Source: Acidobacteriota bacterium (GTDB lineage: Bacteria; Acidobacteriota; Terriglobia; Terriglobales; Acidobacteriaceae). From it: a stretch of 13,148 nucleotides of DNA. Within the stretch, counting starts at the first letter, position 1, and every line of letters begins with the position of its first letter. Positions 1 through 6,741 of this stretch are shown in pieces. The position numbers and the translations under genes were made by a program. The stretch spans positions 1 through 13,148 of the forward strand of contig JAFAPG010000719.1 of NCBI GenBank assembly GCA_019247235.1. Reading direction: 5' to 3'. Under the pieces are notes generated by a model, which worked only from the letters and a program-made list of their open reading frames with translations, did not search any database and was not told where the DNA came from.

Positions 1-1436
1 TGAGTTCGCCGCACCCAATCAGCGTGATTGAGCGAAGCATGCCCGATCTTCAGCCAATACTTAGAGCCATTGCGTAGTTTGGCAATCACTTGAAATCTCT
101 GGCCGGGTGAAACCGAGCTGAGGGCTTCCGGTTCCGAGGCTCCTCCCGGACCTTCGGATGGGGCAGCGATCACTTCCAGGGTGGCGTTGAGCGCCAGATC
201 CAGCGCGGTTTGTGCTTCTAAGGTTTTTTGCTCAAGCCCTTCGAGCAACGGGGCTTTCTCTTCTGCCGGCAGACTGCTATGTTGCACGCGATCGGCGATT
301 GACTGGAGATCGCGAACCGTGCTCAAGAGATCAGTGATCGACTCATGGAGCTCTCGCGCGACCTTCTCCAATTCAGGTTTTAGCCAGGGAAGCGAGGTTT
401 CATGACCGAAGGTCGCGGCCAGGCCTGGCAAGCTGGTGTCGATGCCATCGAATAGATCTTTCTCGTGACCATTCGCGTCTGTAGTCTTGGGCAGCGCCGA
501 ATCGGCCAAACGATAAAAGGCGGAGCGTGGACCCGCGGGAATTCGCAAGTCAGCTAATCCCTGCGATTGCTGGTGCCGCAAACCTTCAATTGCAAATTGA
601 ACATAGGACACACCCAGCACCGGGTCATCTTCGGCGGTGTTCAGCTTTACCGTCCAGTTTTGGTCCGGACAAACGGCTGCGCCAAAGCCACAGACATTGC
701 CTATGTAGAGCTTCTTCGGCTGCCAGGGCTGCAGGCCTGCTTTGATCTGCTCGGCAAAGCGGTGCGGATCGGCGGCGGCGCGGAAAGCTTCTTTCGTGAG
801 CATGGCCGAAGCCTGATGGTGTCCGTGCCCATCGGCCTCGGTGCCAGAAAAACGTGCGATCACGACGTCCGGACGAAACTGGCGAATCACTCGCACTATA
901 TCCCGAAGAGGCACATCGTGACCACCCCATTTCTCAAAGGTTTCGTCGGCAGTTTTCGAATAGCCGAAGTCGGCGACGCGCGTAAAACGCTGTTCCACTC
1001 CGTAGTACCGGTCAGCAGCCAGCAGCTCCAGTGTGCGTAAGACCCCCAGCTCGTCGGAAAATGTGTCGCCCGTTTTATTTTGTCCACCCTCGCCGCGCGT
1101 CAGCGTGAGCAACATCGTCTCGACCCCTTTGCCTCGAGCTTCGAGGGTTAGCAGACCGCCGTCTTCATCATCGGGATGAGCGGTGACCATCAGGAGGCGC
1201 CCGCAATTTGCCAGCCGTCGCAAGGCTTGCTTTAGGCCCGAGGACCCGGTGTCCTGAGGCAAGGGCTCGAGATAGGCGGGCAGCGTTTTCGAGGTGGGCG
1301 GCGTTGACACCGATTGGGCAGCCAGCAGTGCGGTAAGAGAGAGGAACAGGAAAAGGGAGCGGGCAGCGATCGCCGAGAATGGTATCTCGGTCTTGCGCCA
1401 TAACTCAAGGTGCGGCATGTTTTGGTGAAGGCTCAT
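1..1436 (-). CDS. Exported PIG-L (LmbE-like) family deacetylase, C-terminal part cut by window edge
   Basis: Zn-dependent de-N-acetylase fold of the PIG-L/LmbE family; the substrate cannot be told from sequence. Read on the minus strand, the frame is open from 1436 to the window edge (478 residues) with no frameshift. The start is ATG at 1436, with an in-frame TGA just upstream at 1442-1440; ATG at 1418 is an alternative. A hydrophobic stretch around residues 28-42 (SLFLFLSLTALLA) ending near Ala-Ala-Gln looks like a signal peptide, so the enzyme probably acts outside the cytoplasm. The metal-binding motif AHPDDE is at residues 86-91 and the second motif, DGHGHH, at 202-207. About 270 further residues follow the catalytic part. 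They include a helical stretch and, at the edge, what may be the start of a beta-sandwich domain; long C-terminal extensions are common in acidobacterial members. It lies 118 bp downstream of mtaB on the same strand. Family call is secure; the rest of the protein is outside the window. Confidence 0.9.
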   Translation of the reverse strand, partial: MSLHQNMPHLELWRKTEIPFSAIAARSLFLFLSLTALLAAQSVSTPPTSKTLPAYLEPLPQDTGSSGLKQALRRLANCGRLLMVTAHPDDEDGGLLTLEARGKGVETMLLTLTRGEGGQNKTGDTFSDELGVLRTLELLAADRYYGVEQRFTRVADFGYSKTADETFEKWGGHDVPLRDIVRVIRQFRPDVVIARFSGTEADGHGHHQASAMLTKEAFRAAADPHRFAEQIKAGLQPWQPKKLYIGNVCGFGAAVCPDQNWTVKLNTAEDDPVLGVSYVQFAIEGLRHQQSQGLADLRIPAGPRSAFYRLADSALPKTTDANGHEKDLFDGIDTSLPGLAATFGHETSLPWLKPELEKVARELHESITDLLSTVRDLQSIADRVQHSSLPAEEKAPLLEGLEQKTLEAQTALDLALNATLEVIAAPSEGPGGASEPEALSSVSPGQRFQVIAKLRNGSKYWLKIGHASLNHADWVRRT

Positions 1437-1554
1437 TCTTCATCTCGATGGGACTGCTCGAGGCGCGCTCAAAACAAAATTTTCGCGCTAGCAAACTTGG
1501 TGCGATCTATTCTCATCTTCGGGCGGATATCATTTCGCGGGCCATCAGGAACGT

Positions 1555-2994
1555 TTATCCGGCGCACGCTGTTGCGACCAGTCGCCCGCCTTCGACTCCA
1601 TCGACTTGAATTGTCATCCAATGGTTCGATTGGTAACGGCCTTTCACTCGGACGCTCAGGTAATTATCACTTAAGGCCTCGGTCGATGGTTCGACTGCTT
1701 CCTCAACCGCTGGAGCCAGGGTGATCGCCTGCAATTTGCCGCCGATAAAACTGCGCATGAACTGAAGCTTTTTCTGGCTTCCGAGCTCACGCAGAATACG
1801 ACTCCGCTCCCGGGCGACATTCGTTGGGGTGGGGCAAGGCATGTTGGCCGCGGCTGTGCCCGGACGCGCTGAGAACGTGAAAACGTGGAGATAGGTCAAT
1901 GGTAAGGTTTCAATCATGCGGTAGGTCTCGTCAAACTGGGCGTCGGTTTCTCCCGGAAACCCTACCATGACGTCGGCCCCGATCGCCGCTTGGGGAATAG
2001 CAGCGCGAATTCGTTCAATCTTCTCTCGGTAATGCCAAGGTCGATATCGGCGGCGCATACGACGGAGAATGACATCGCTGGCCGACTGCATGGGAACGTG
2101 CGCATGTTTGGCGATGCGCGTTGATTCGGCCATGAGATGGATTAGCAAGTCGCTCCAATCCATGGGTTCAACCGAGGAGATGCGCAGCTTCTCGACGGAC
2201 GTCTGTTCGAGAATTGAACGGATCAGATCCTCAAATTTCGCGCGGGGTCGTTTCTCGGGCAGAGAAACCAGGGAATGGCTTTCTTCATCCTTCCCCCGCA
2301 GGTCGCGGCCCCATCGCCCGAGATTAATGCCGGAGATTACGACCTCTCGATAGCCGGAAGCCACTAGCTCCTTTACCTGCCGCAAGACTTCTTCGAGGCG
2401 CAGGGATCGACTGCGACCTCGTACGGAGGGGATGATGCAAAAGGAACAGCGATTGTCACAGCCGTCCTGGACCTTAAGATTCGGACGCACACGCTGCTGG
2501 ACCGAATCAAACACCGGTGCCGCAAGCAGTTCGGTATGGGCGAAGATATTGGAAACGAAGATTTCCGCCGTGTTCGAATGCGATCCGGTTTCCCTGGGAT
2601 TTAGCAAATCGGTTAGAGGGTAAAAAAAGTCTTGCTTAGAACGGTCGTTCGGTGGGCACGAGCGATTGACGATTTCGGCCAAATGATGCTTGTGGGAATT
2701 ACCCACGATGTGCGAGATGCCACCGAGCGCGGCAATTTCCTGCGGTGCCCGTTGAGCGTAACAGCCGGTGATAACGATTTTGCAAGACTGGTTGCTGCGA
2801 CGAACGCGCCGGATGGCGGCCCGCGCGTCCTGTTCGGCGGCGGCGGTGACGGCGCAGGTATTCAGGACTACCCAATCGGCTTGACTTGGCCGCTCGGCGC
2901 AATCAAAACCTAGCTGGCGAAACTGCTGCTCAATGGCAGCGCCGTCGGCCTGAGTAGCACGACATCCGAAATTTTCTACGTAAAAACTGGACAC
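1555..2994 (-). CDS. mtaB: tRNA threonylcarbamoyladenosine methylthiotransferase MtaB (MiaB-like radical SAM protein)
   Basis: Adds a methylthio group to t6A at position 37 of ANN-decoding tRNAs (making ms2t6A), using two [4Fe-4S] clusters and SAM. The 479-residue protein has the N-terminal UPF0004 domain with cluster cysteines C11 (in GCRATQ), C47 (NTCAVT) and C78 (TGCYAQ). The radical SAM motif CxxxCxxC is at C179, C183 and C186 (DGCDNRCSFC). The C-terminal ~70 residues match a TRAM RNA-binding domain in position and length. The linker between the two cluster regions (about residues 100-170) seems longer than in typical MtaB, giving a total somewhat above the usual 430-450. The start is GTG at 2994-2992, because an in-frame TAG at 3006-3004 excludes anything further upstream. 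I see no clear Shine-Dalgarno sequence. MtaB is preferred over MiaB and RimO from the overall pattern and the t6A-type N-terminus; that subfamily choice is less certain than the superfamily. Confidence 0.9.
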   Translation of the reverse strand: MSSFYVENFGCRATQADGAAIEQQFRQLGFDCAERPSQADWVVLNTCAVTAAAEQDARAAIRRVRRSNQSCKIVITGCYAQRAPQEIAALGGISHIVGNSHKHHLAEIVNRSCPPNDRSKQDFFYPLTDLLNPRETGSHSNTAEIFVSNIFAHTELLAAPVFDSVQQRVRPNLKVQDGCDNRCSFCIIPSVRGRSRSLRLEEVLRQVKELVASGYREVVISGINLGRWGRDLRGKDEESHSLVSLPEKRPRAKFEDLIRSILEQTSVEKLRISSVEPMDWSDLLIHLMAESTRIAKHAHVPMQSASDVILRRMRRRYRPWHYREKIERIRAAIPQAAIGADVMVGFPGETDAQFDETYRMIETLPLTYLHVFTFSARPGTAAANMPCPTPTNVARERSRILRELGSQKKLQFMRSFIGGKLQAITLAPAVEEAVEPSTEALSDNYLSVRVKGRYQSNHWMTIQVDGVEGGRLVATACAG

Positions 2995-3017
2995 CGATCT
3001 ATACTAGCGTATATACA
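2988..3017 (+). promoter_or_regulatory. Candidate promoter of the response regulator gene, overlapping a palindrome
   Basis: A -35-like TGGACA (2988-2993, five of six matches to TTGACA) is followed 16-18 bp later by overlapping -10-like TATATA/TATACA (3010-3017). Within it lies the inverted repeat TATAC-tagc-GTATA (3000-3013), which could be an operator. The -35 overlaps the first codon of the divergent mtaB. The predicted leader to the ATG at 3065 is about 40 nt. Found by eye only. Confidence 0.4.
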
Positions 3018-3064
3018 TCTCCGGATGGGGAACTGCCGCACTCCGCAGTATGTATGAGGTAGCC

Positions 3065-3505
3065 ATGAAACGCAGGATCCTCCTGGTAGATGACGACGTC
3101 ACCGTGCTGCTAACCTTGAAGGCAGTGCTTGAATTGAATCACTTCGAGGTGCAGACCGCGGGATCGGCGGCAGAAGCGGTACAGAAGTTGGGTTCTGGCA
3201 CCTATGACATGGTGATCACGGACTCACGCATGGAAACAGATGATGCGGGGTTCCACGTGATCCGCGCCGCTCGCCAGCAATCCTATCGACCCGCTACCGC
3301 ATTGCTAACGGCCTACCCTCCCCGCAACATGGATTGGAAACGCAACGGCGCGCAGTCGCTGCTAGTGAAGCCGATCGGGACACAGGATTTGTTGCGCCAA
3401 ATCGAGGCGTTACTGGTGCGACAACAGGATGAAAAGCAGTCGCTCGATCGAGCTCGGTTAGTAGGAGCCGATACAGGATCAGACAAAGAGCGCAAGGCAA
3501 GCTAG
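3065..3505 (+). CDS. Single-domain response regulator (CheY-like receiver)
   Basis: Receives a phosphoryl group from a histidine kinase; with no output domain it probably acts through protein-protein contact or a phosphorelay. The receiver fold spans about residues 3-120 of 146. It has the acidic pocket D9-D10-D11, phosphoacceptor D53 (VITDSRM), switch residue T82 (LLTAY) and conserved K102 followed by proline (LVKP). The usual proline after the D-x-x-M motif is absent (MET instead of MP). The last ~25 residues are polar and charged, without a recognisable domain. I chose ATG 3065 over the in-frame ATG at 3050 because GAGGT (3056-3060) lies just upstream at ribosome-binding distance and the receiver fold begins right after it. 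No histidine kinase gene is present in the window, so this is an orphan here. It ends 25 bp from the convergent zinc-ribbon gene. Confidence 0.88.
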   Translation: MKRRILLVDDDVTVLLTLKAVLELNHFEVQTAGSAAEAVQKLGSGTYDMVITDSRMETDDAGFHVIRAARQQSYRPATALLTAYPPRNMDWKRNGAQSLLVKPIGTQDLLRQIEALLVRQQDEKQSLDRARLVGADTGSDKERKAS

Positions 3506-3530
3506 CCACTCGCGTCCCCATTCTACCCAC

Positions 3531-3839
3531 CTAAGCGCTTGCCACCTGCCGTTTTTCTCGAAAACACTCGCGACAAAACACCGGGCGCCCCTGCGTAGGG
3601 CGAAAAGGGACGGTGGTCTCTTTTCCGCACTGCGAGCAGATAGCATGTGTTTCCACTCGAGTGTGAACCGGGCGCGGCGGGGGTGCTCCTAGAACCGAAA
3701 CCCTTTTTGCTTTGCAGGTCTTGCAACGTTTGGGCTCATTGCGGAACTGCTTGTCATGAAAGAACAGCTGTTCCCCGGCGGTGAAGACGAACTCTGTACC
3801 GCAGTCGACGCATTTCAAAATCCTGTCCTGGAATTCCAT
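3531..3839 (-). CDS. Small double zinc-ribbon protein
   Basis: A 102-residue protein made almost entirely of two CxxC...CxxC zinc-binding units. The first (C10, C13, C39, C42) resembles the 'probable zinc-ribbon' family (zf-trcl). The second (C68, C71, C89, C92) has the CxxCGxxxxVPFRPxxGRPVFCRxCF pattern of the cxxc_cxxc family found in many environmental bacteria. They are joined by a proline-rich linker (residues 51-58). Function is unknown; nucleic-acid or protein binding is only a guess from the fold. The frame is open a further 62 codons upstream, but ATG 3839 has AAGGAG six bases before it, an excellent ribosome-binding site, and the zinc ribbon starts right after it. The upstream region is rich in inverted repeats, described separately. 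The gene converges with the response regulator gene and lies 212 bp downstream of rpsU on the same strand. Confidence 0.85.
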   Translation of the reverse strand: MEFQDRILKCVDCGTEFVFTAGEQLFFHDKQFRNEPKRCKTCKAKRVSVLGAPPPRPVHTRVETHAICSQCGKETTVPFRPTQGRPVFCRECFREKRQVASA

Positions 3840-3886
3840 CGCGAGCTCCTTAGGGACCCGACACCCGCAAAAATCAACTGCTCGGC

Positions 3887-3956
3887 GAGCGCTTCTCGCT
3901 CCTTCAGTGAAGTGTACTTCTAACCGGATTCGGCCCGCCCGCACGGGAGGTGCGGG
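3887..3956 (-). promoter_or_regulatory. Cluster of inverted repeats upstream of the zinc-ribbon gene
   Basis: Four perfect short inverted repeats occur within 70 bp, 48-117 bp upstream of the zinc-ribbon start. They are GAGCG-5nt-CGCTC (3887-3901), CTTCA-G-TGAAG (3902-3912), the overlapping GAAGT-GT-ACTTC (3909-3920), and the strong CCCGCAC-5nt-GTGCGGG (3938-3956). The second and third share bases, so they are mutually exclusive as RNA hairpins. The region may be a structured leader or an operator cluster; I could not place a convincing promoter to decide. Confidence 0.45.
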
Positions 3957-4051
3957 ATACAACTGAGAAAGTTTAGAAAGCTTAGTGAAGGAATACGCGG
4001 GGGCAACGCCTGTAAAAGGGGGCACGATTTCTGGCTATAGCCCCAGAGTTC

Positions 4052-4249
4052 TCACTCTTGTTCTTTCCATGCTTTCTTGCGACTGCGCTTCCGTGCAAGC
4101 GCTTCTTTGACCCGCCGTTTCTCCCCAGGCTTCAAATAAAAGGAGTGACGCTTGACTTCGTTGACGATGTCCTCCTCCTGTACCTTTCGTTTAAAGCGAC
4201 GCAGAGCATTTTCTAGCGACTCGCCTTCCTGGAGTCTTACTCCTGCCAA
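4052..4249 (-). CDS. rpsU: 30S ribosomal protein bS21
   Basis: bS21 sits on the small-subunit platform near the 3' end of 16S rRNA and helps translation initiation. The 65-residue protein has the hallmark ESLENALRRFKRKV (residues 10-23), the RHSFYLKPGEKRR segment and a very basic C-terminus (ARKRSRKKAWK). Length is in the normal range for non-proteobacterial bS21. The start is inferred as TTG at 4249-4247. It gives the expected N-terminus M-A-G-V-R, and no in-frame ATG or GTG exists between it and the upstream in-frame TGA at 4288-4286. Only a weak purine stretch (TGGGGTG) precedes it. A candidate promoter lies about 40 bp upstream. bS21 is commonly a single gene with its own control, which fits here. 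Confidence 0.95.
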   Translation of the reverse strand: MAGVRLQEGESLENALRRFKRKVQEEDIVNEVKRHSFYLKPGEKRRVKEALARKRSRKKAWKEQE

Positions 4250-4288
4250 CGAAACTGCACCCCAGATCGGCCCTGTTTGGACTCGTCA

Positions 4289-4317
4289 GTTATTGCAAGA
4301 TAGGCGTTCAAAGTCAA
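4289..4317 (-). promoter_or_regulatory. Candidate sigma70-type promoter of rpsU
   Basis: On the minus strand, TTGACT (4317-4312, five of six to consensus) and AATAAC (4294-4289, four of six) are separated by exactly 17 bp. The predicted transcript would start near 4282, giving a leader of about 33 nt before the TTG start of rpsU. This supports that start, but the sites were found by eye. Confidence 0.45.
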
Positions 4318-4635
4318 GGGTTAATGTGGAATTTATGCCGTGCGATTACGTCGTGGCTGCACCCGTTGAAGCGAGCAGTCATGAACGCCAGGCGAGATCG
4401 AAGGCTGGCCTGAGGCTGGCACGGAGCTGTCTCTAGATGCTTGATAATAAGGTGTTTATAGGTCATCCCCTGACCACCGTGGGAGTTGCCTCCAGCGAAT
4501 CCGCCTTGCGGCGGTGCGGCAAAAGTGTGGTAGTGTTCAAACGTAACTTGCCGCGATTCGCGGACTAGTTGCGGCAAATTCGAGCATCGCCATGGTGGCC
4601 CATGCCGACCAGGCTAGGGTTCCCGATTCGTTCAC
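4318..4635. other. Noncoding stretch between divergent rpsU and the carbonic anhydrase-like gene
   Basis: No gene recognised. Short open frames exist on both strands (for example 43 codons at 4437-4568, plus), but none resembles a known family or has a clear ribosome-binding site. I found no tRNA arms or rRNA. The notable structure is a pair of overlapping inverted repeats near the right end: TTGCCGC (4548-4554) with GCGGCAA (4571-4577), and the smaller CCGCG-att-CGCGG (4551-4563). They share bases, so as RNA they could not both form. They lie 60-90 bp ahead of the carbonic anhydrase-like gene and could be part of its leader or operator. Confidence 0.4.
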
Positions 4636-5154
4636 GTGATCCGTTCTTACAAAGGCATTTCGCCGTCGATTCCTGCCTCCTGTTATGTAGACGATTCCGC
4701 GCAAGTAATTGGGAATGTCGTGCTCGGGGAGGACGCCAGCGTTTGGATGAATGCCGTGTTGCGCGGCGACGTGCACGCGGTTCGGGTAGGCGCATGTTCA
4801 AACATGCAAGATTGCAGCGTGCTCCATGGAATGAAAGAACAATATGCCGTGCTCGTTGGCTCTCAGGTGACGGTCGGCCACTCGGTCACTTTGCATGGAT
4901 GCACGATCGAGGATCGCTGTTTGATAGGCATGGGCGCGGTGATTCTGAACGGTGCACATATTGGCTCCGGGTCGATCATAGCTGCCGGCACCCTAATCCC
5001 GGAGCACACCGTAGTTGAACCAGGTTCGCTGTGGATGGGATCGCCTGGCCGGTTTCGTCGCCGGTTGGAAGCCAAGGATCAGGAGAGCATTCTTCGCTAC
5101 GCGAACAATTACTTGGAGTATAAGAGCGCATACTTATCGGAACGAAATCGCTGA
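4636..5154 (+). CDS. Gamma-class carbonic anhydrase-like hexapeptide-repeat protein (YrdA/PaaY type)
   Basis: A left-handed beta-helix protein of 172 residues, forming trimers with metal sites between subunits in this family. Some members hydrate CO2; others (PaaY, CaiE) have related or unclear activities, so catalysis is not assured. The three zinc-ligand histidines line up as H64 (SVLHG), H82 and H87 (VGHSVTLHG). The conserved R43 and D45 (LRGDV) and Q58-D59 (NMQD) also match the family pattern. The start is GTG at 4636, giving the typical N-terminus M-I-R-S-Y-K-G; an in-frame TAG at 4615 excludes a longer form, and no strong Shine-Dalgarno sequence is visible. The C-terminal helix (residues ~140-165) matches the family. 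The gene is followed by an inverted repeat and then hisS. Confidence 0.9.
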   Translation: MIRSYKGISPSIPASCYVDDSAQVIGNVVLGEDASVWMNAVLRGDVHAVRVGACSNMQDCSVLHGMKEQYAVLVGSQVTVGHSVTLHGCTIEDRCLIGMGAVILNGAHIGSGSIIAAGTLIPEHTVVEPGSLWMGSPGRFRRRLEAKDQESILRYANNYLEYKSAYLSERNR

Positions 5155-5186
5155 TCGGAGATGTGGTGAGTTGAATCGCAAATCTG

Positions 5187-5228
5187 CCGCGCTCATCCTA
5201 TAAACCAGCAATTCAGGATGAGTGGCGG
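5187..5228 (+). repeat. Long inverted repeat between the carbonic anhydrase-like gene and hisS
   Basis: CTCATCCT (5192-5199) pairs perfectly with AGGATGAG (5215-5222). The stem extends outward through a G-T pair, a C-G pair, one bulged G and three more GC pairs, about 13 pairs with a 15-nt loop. There is no T-run after it, so it is not a classic intrinsic terminator. The loop side holds a -10-like TATAAA (5199-5204), so it could instead be an operator across the hisS promoter; I could not find a matching -35. It may also end transcription of the upstream gene. Confidence 0.55.
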
Positions 5229-5329
5229 ATGCGCGCGTTCATTACCGACTCCGCAGCCGTCGCCCCACGAATGAGCCGCCATCGATAGCCTAATTGATAG
5301 AAGTATCGCGAGAGGAAATTACCATCGAC

Positions 5330-6619
5330 GTGGAAACGATTAAAGCCGTGAAGGGAACGCGCGATCTCCTGCCGCCTGAAACCGAGCGTTGGAACTTGGT
5401 TGAGTCGGTTACCCGGGAGGTTTTTCGCACTTACAACTTCCAGGAGATTCGCACGCCAATATTTGAGAAGACGGAGCTTTTTGCCCGCGGCGTAGGTGCG
5501 GACACCGATATTGTTGCCAAAGAGATGTATACCTGGGAGGATCAGAGTCGTGGCGGCGATAACGTCGCCGCAGGCAGGCAGTCGCTCACCTTGCGGCCGG
5601 AGAACACCGCCGGTGTGGTGCGCGCTTATATCGAGCATCGGCTTTGGGAACGCGGTCTCAACAAGTTCTACTACATCGGACCACAATTTCGCCGTGAACG
5701 TCCGCAAAAAGGACGTTACCGGCAATTCTTTCAGATCGGTGCCGAGGTGATTGGACCTCCGCCGTCGGGCAGCGAATCCCCAGCCCGGGACGCCGAATTG
5801 CTCGAGCTTCTGGCCAGCTTGCTCGATCGCCTGGGTATTCAACAGTGGCGGCTGGAGCTGAACTCGATTGGGTGTCCGGCGGATCGCGCGCGCTATGACC
5901 AGGTTTTGCGCCAAGCTTTACAACCGGTGGCGGCGAACCTATGCGCTGACTGTCAGCGTCGCGCCCAGACCAACCCTCTGCGGGTATTCGACTGCAAAGT
6001 ACCTGCCGATCAAGCGATCATCGAAACTCTTCCTCGCATCAGCCAGTTTCTCGACGAGCCTTGCCGGAAACATTTCGATGAAGTTCGAGAGATCCTTGCG
6101 TCGGTCGGGGTGCCATATACGCTAAACGACCGTTTGGTTCGCGGGCTCGACTACTACACACGTACCGCATTTGAGTTCACCCACGGGGCATTGGGAGCGC
6201 AGAACGCGATCCTCGGGGGCGGACGCTATGATGGTCTTTCGGAGGCGCTCGGCGGACCACAGGCCCCCGGCATTGGTTTTGCCATCGGCGAAGACCGCTT
6301 GGTGATGTCGCTCGGGCAATCAGCAGCAACCGACGGAGCTAAGCTCGATGTCTACATTGCTCCGCTTGGCACAGGAATGAACAAGGAAGCCGCCCGCCTG
6401 GCCCGCGAGTTGCGCCGCCACAACCTTGTTGTCGAAGTCGGAGAGGAATCCTTTCGCCTGAAAAAATCGCTCGAAACCGCCAGCAAACAAGGTGCTCGAT
6501 ACGCCTTAATTGCCGGGGAGAACGAACTGAGTACGGGGGTGTTTGCTCTCAAAAAACTGGCATCCGGTGAGCAGAGATCCGTTTCGCGCGATCGACTTCT
6601 AGCAGAGATTCAAGGTTGA
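5330..6619 (+). CDS. hisS: Histidyl-tRNA synthetase
   Basis: Class II synthetase that charges tRNA-His with histidine in the cytoplasm. From GTG 5330 the protein has 429 residues, the usual bacterial size. Visible motifs: an N-terminal KGTRDLLPPE segment, motif 2 FRRERPQKGRYRQF starting at residue 120, the histidine-specific RGLDYYTRTAFEF at 271-283, a GGGRYDGL motif soon after, motif 3 GIGFAIGEDR at 314-323, and a C-terminal anticodon-binding domain (about 335-429). The start is uncertain. GTG 5330 gives the most typical N-terminus, but the only good ribosome-binding sequence (AGAGGA, 5311-5316) is 13 nt away. It would suit an ATC at 5324 better. TTG 5294 is in frame but unsupported. An inverted repeat and possible alternative pairing lie in the 175 bp upstream. 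A separate DUF1579 gene follows, before aspS. Confidence 0.96.
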   Translation: METIKAVKGTRDLLPPETERWNLVESVTREVFRTYNFQEIRTPIFEKTELFARGVGADTDIVAKEMYTWEDQSRGGDNVAAGRQSLTLRPENTAGVVRAYIEHRLWERGLNKFYYIGPQFRRERPQKGRYRQFFQIGAEVIGPPPSGSESPARDAELLELLASLLDRLGIQQWRLELNSIGCPADRARYDQVLRQALQPVAANLCADCQRRAQTNPLRVFDCKVPADQAIIETLPRISQFLDEPCRKHFDEVREILASVGVPYTLNDRLVRGLDYYTRTAFEFTHGALGAQNAILGGGRYDGLSEALGGPQAPGIGFAIGEDRLVMSLGQSAATDGAKLDVYIAPLGTGMNKEAARLARELRRHNLVVEVGEESFRLKKSLETASKQGARYALIAGENELSTGVFALKKLASGEQRSVSRDRLLAEIQG

Positions 6620-6681
6620 TCGAGCGTTCAAGGCATTTGCGCATGTCGTGATTTTGAATTTTCTGATCTTTCTCGACCTGA

Positions 6682-6710
6682 TTGACGCAATTGTGATTTT
6701 CGCCTATTAT
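6682..6710 (+). promoter_or_regulatory. Strong candidate sigma70-type promoter of the DUF1579 gene
   Basis: TTGACG (6682-6687) and TATTAT (6705-6710) each match consensus at five of six positions and are separated by exactly 17 bp. Transcription would start near 6717, about 25 nt before the ATG at 6742, leaving room for the GGAG ribosome-binding site. This is the best-looking promoter in the window and suggests the gene is expressed independently of hisS. Confidence 0.65.
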
Positions 6711-6741
6711 TTGCCTCCAACAGATTATTTGCGGAGACAAA

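Noticed and set aside
3840..4025. N-terminal extension of the zinc-ribbon frame by 62 codons
   Set aside because: AAGGAG six bases before ATG 3839 is a far better start, and the extension has no conserved features and covers the palindrome cluster.
4027..4048. Short inverted repeat after the rpsU stop (TCTGG/CCAGA) as an rpsU terminator
   Set aside because: The stem is only five pairs with an AT-containing loop and no T-run, so it is too weak to call.
4437..4568. Plus-strand open frame of 43 codons
   Set aside because: No ribosome-binding site or recognisable product; length is within chance expectation and it ends in the inverted repeat region.
4314..4577. Minus-strand open frame of 87 codons between rpsU and the carbonic anhydrase-like gene
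   Set aside because: It starts at TTG with no ribosome-binding site, overlaps the likely rpsU promoter, and its product resembles no family I know.
5213..5914. 233-codon minus-strand open frame opposite hisS
   Set aside because: Antisense shadow of the strongly conserved hisS; its product has no recognisable family features.
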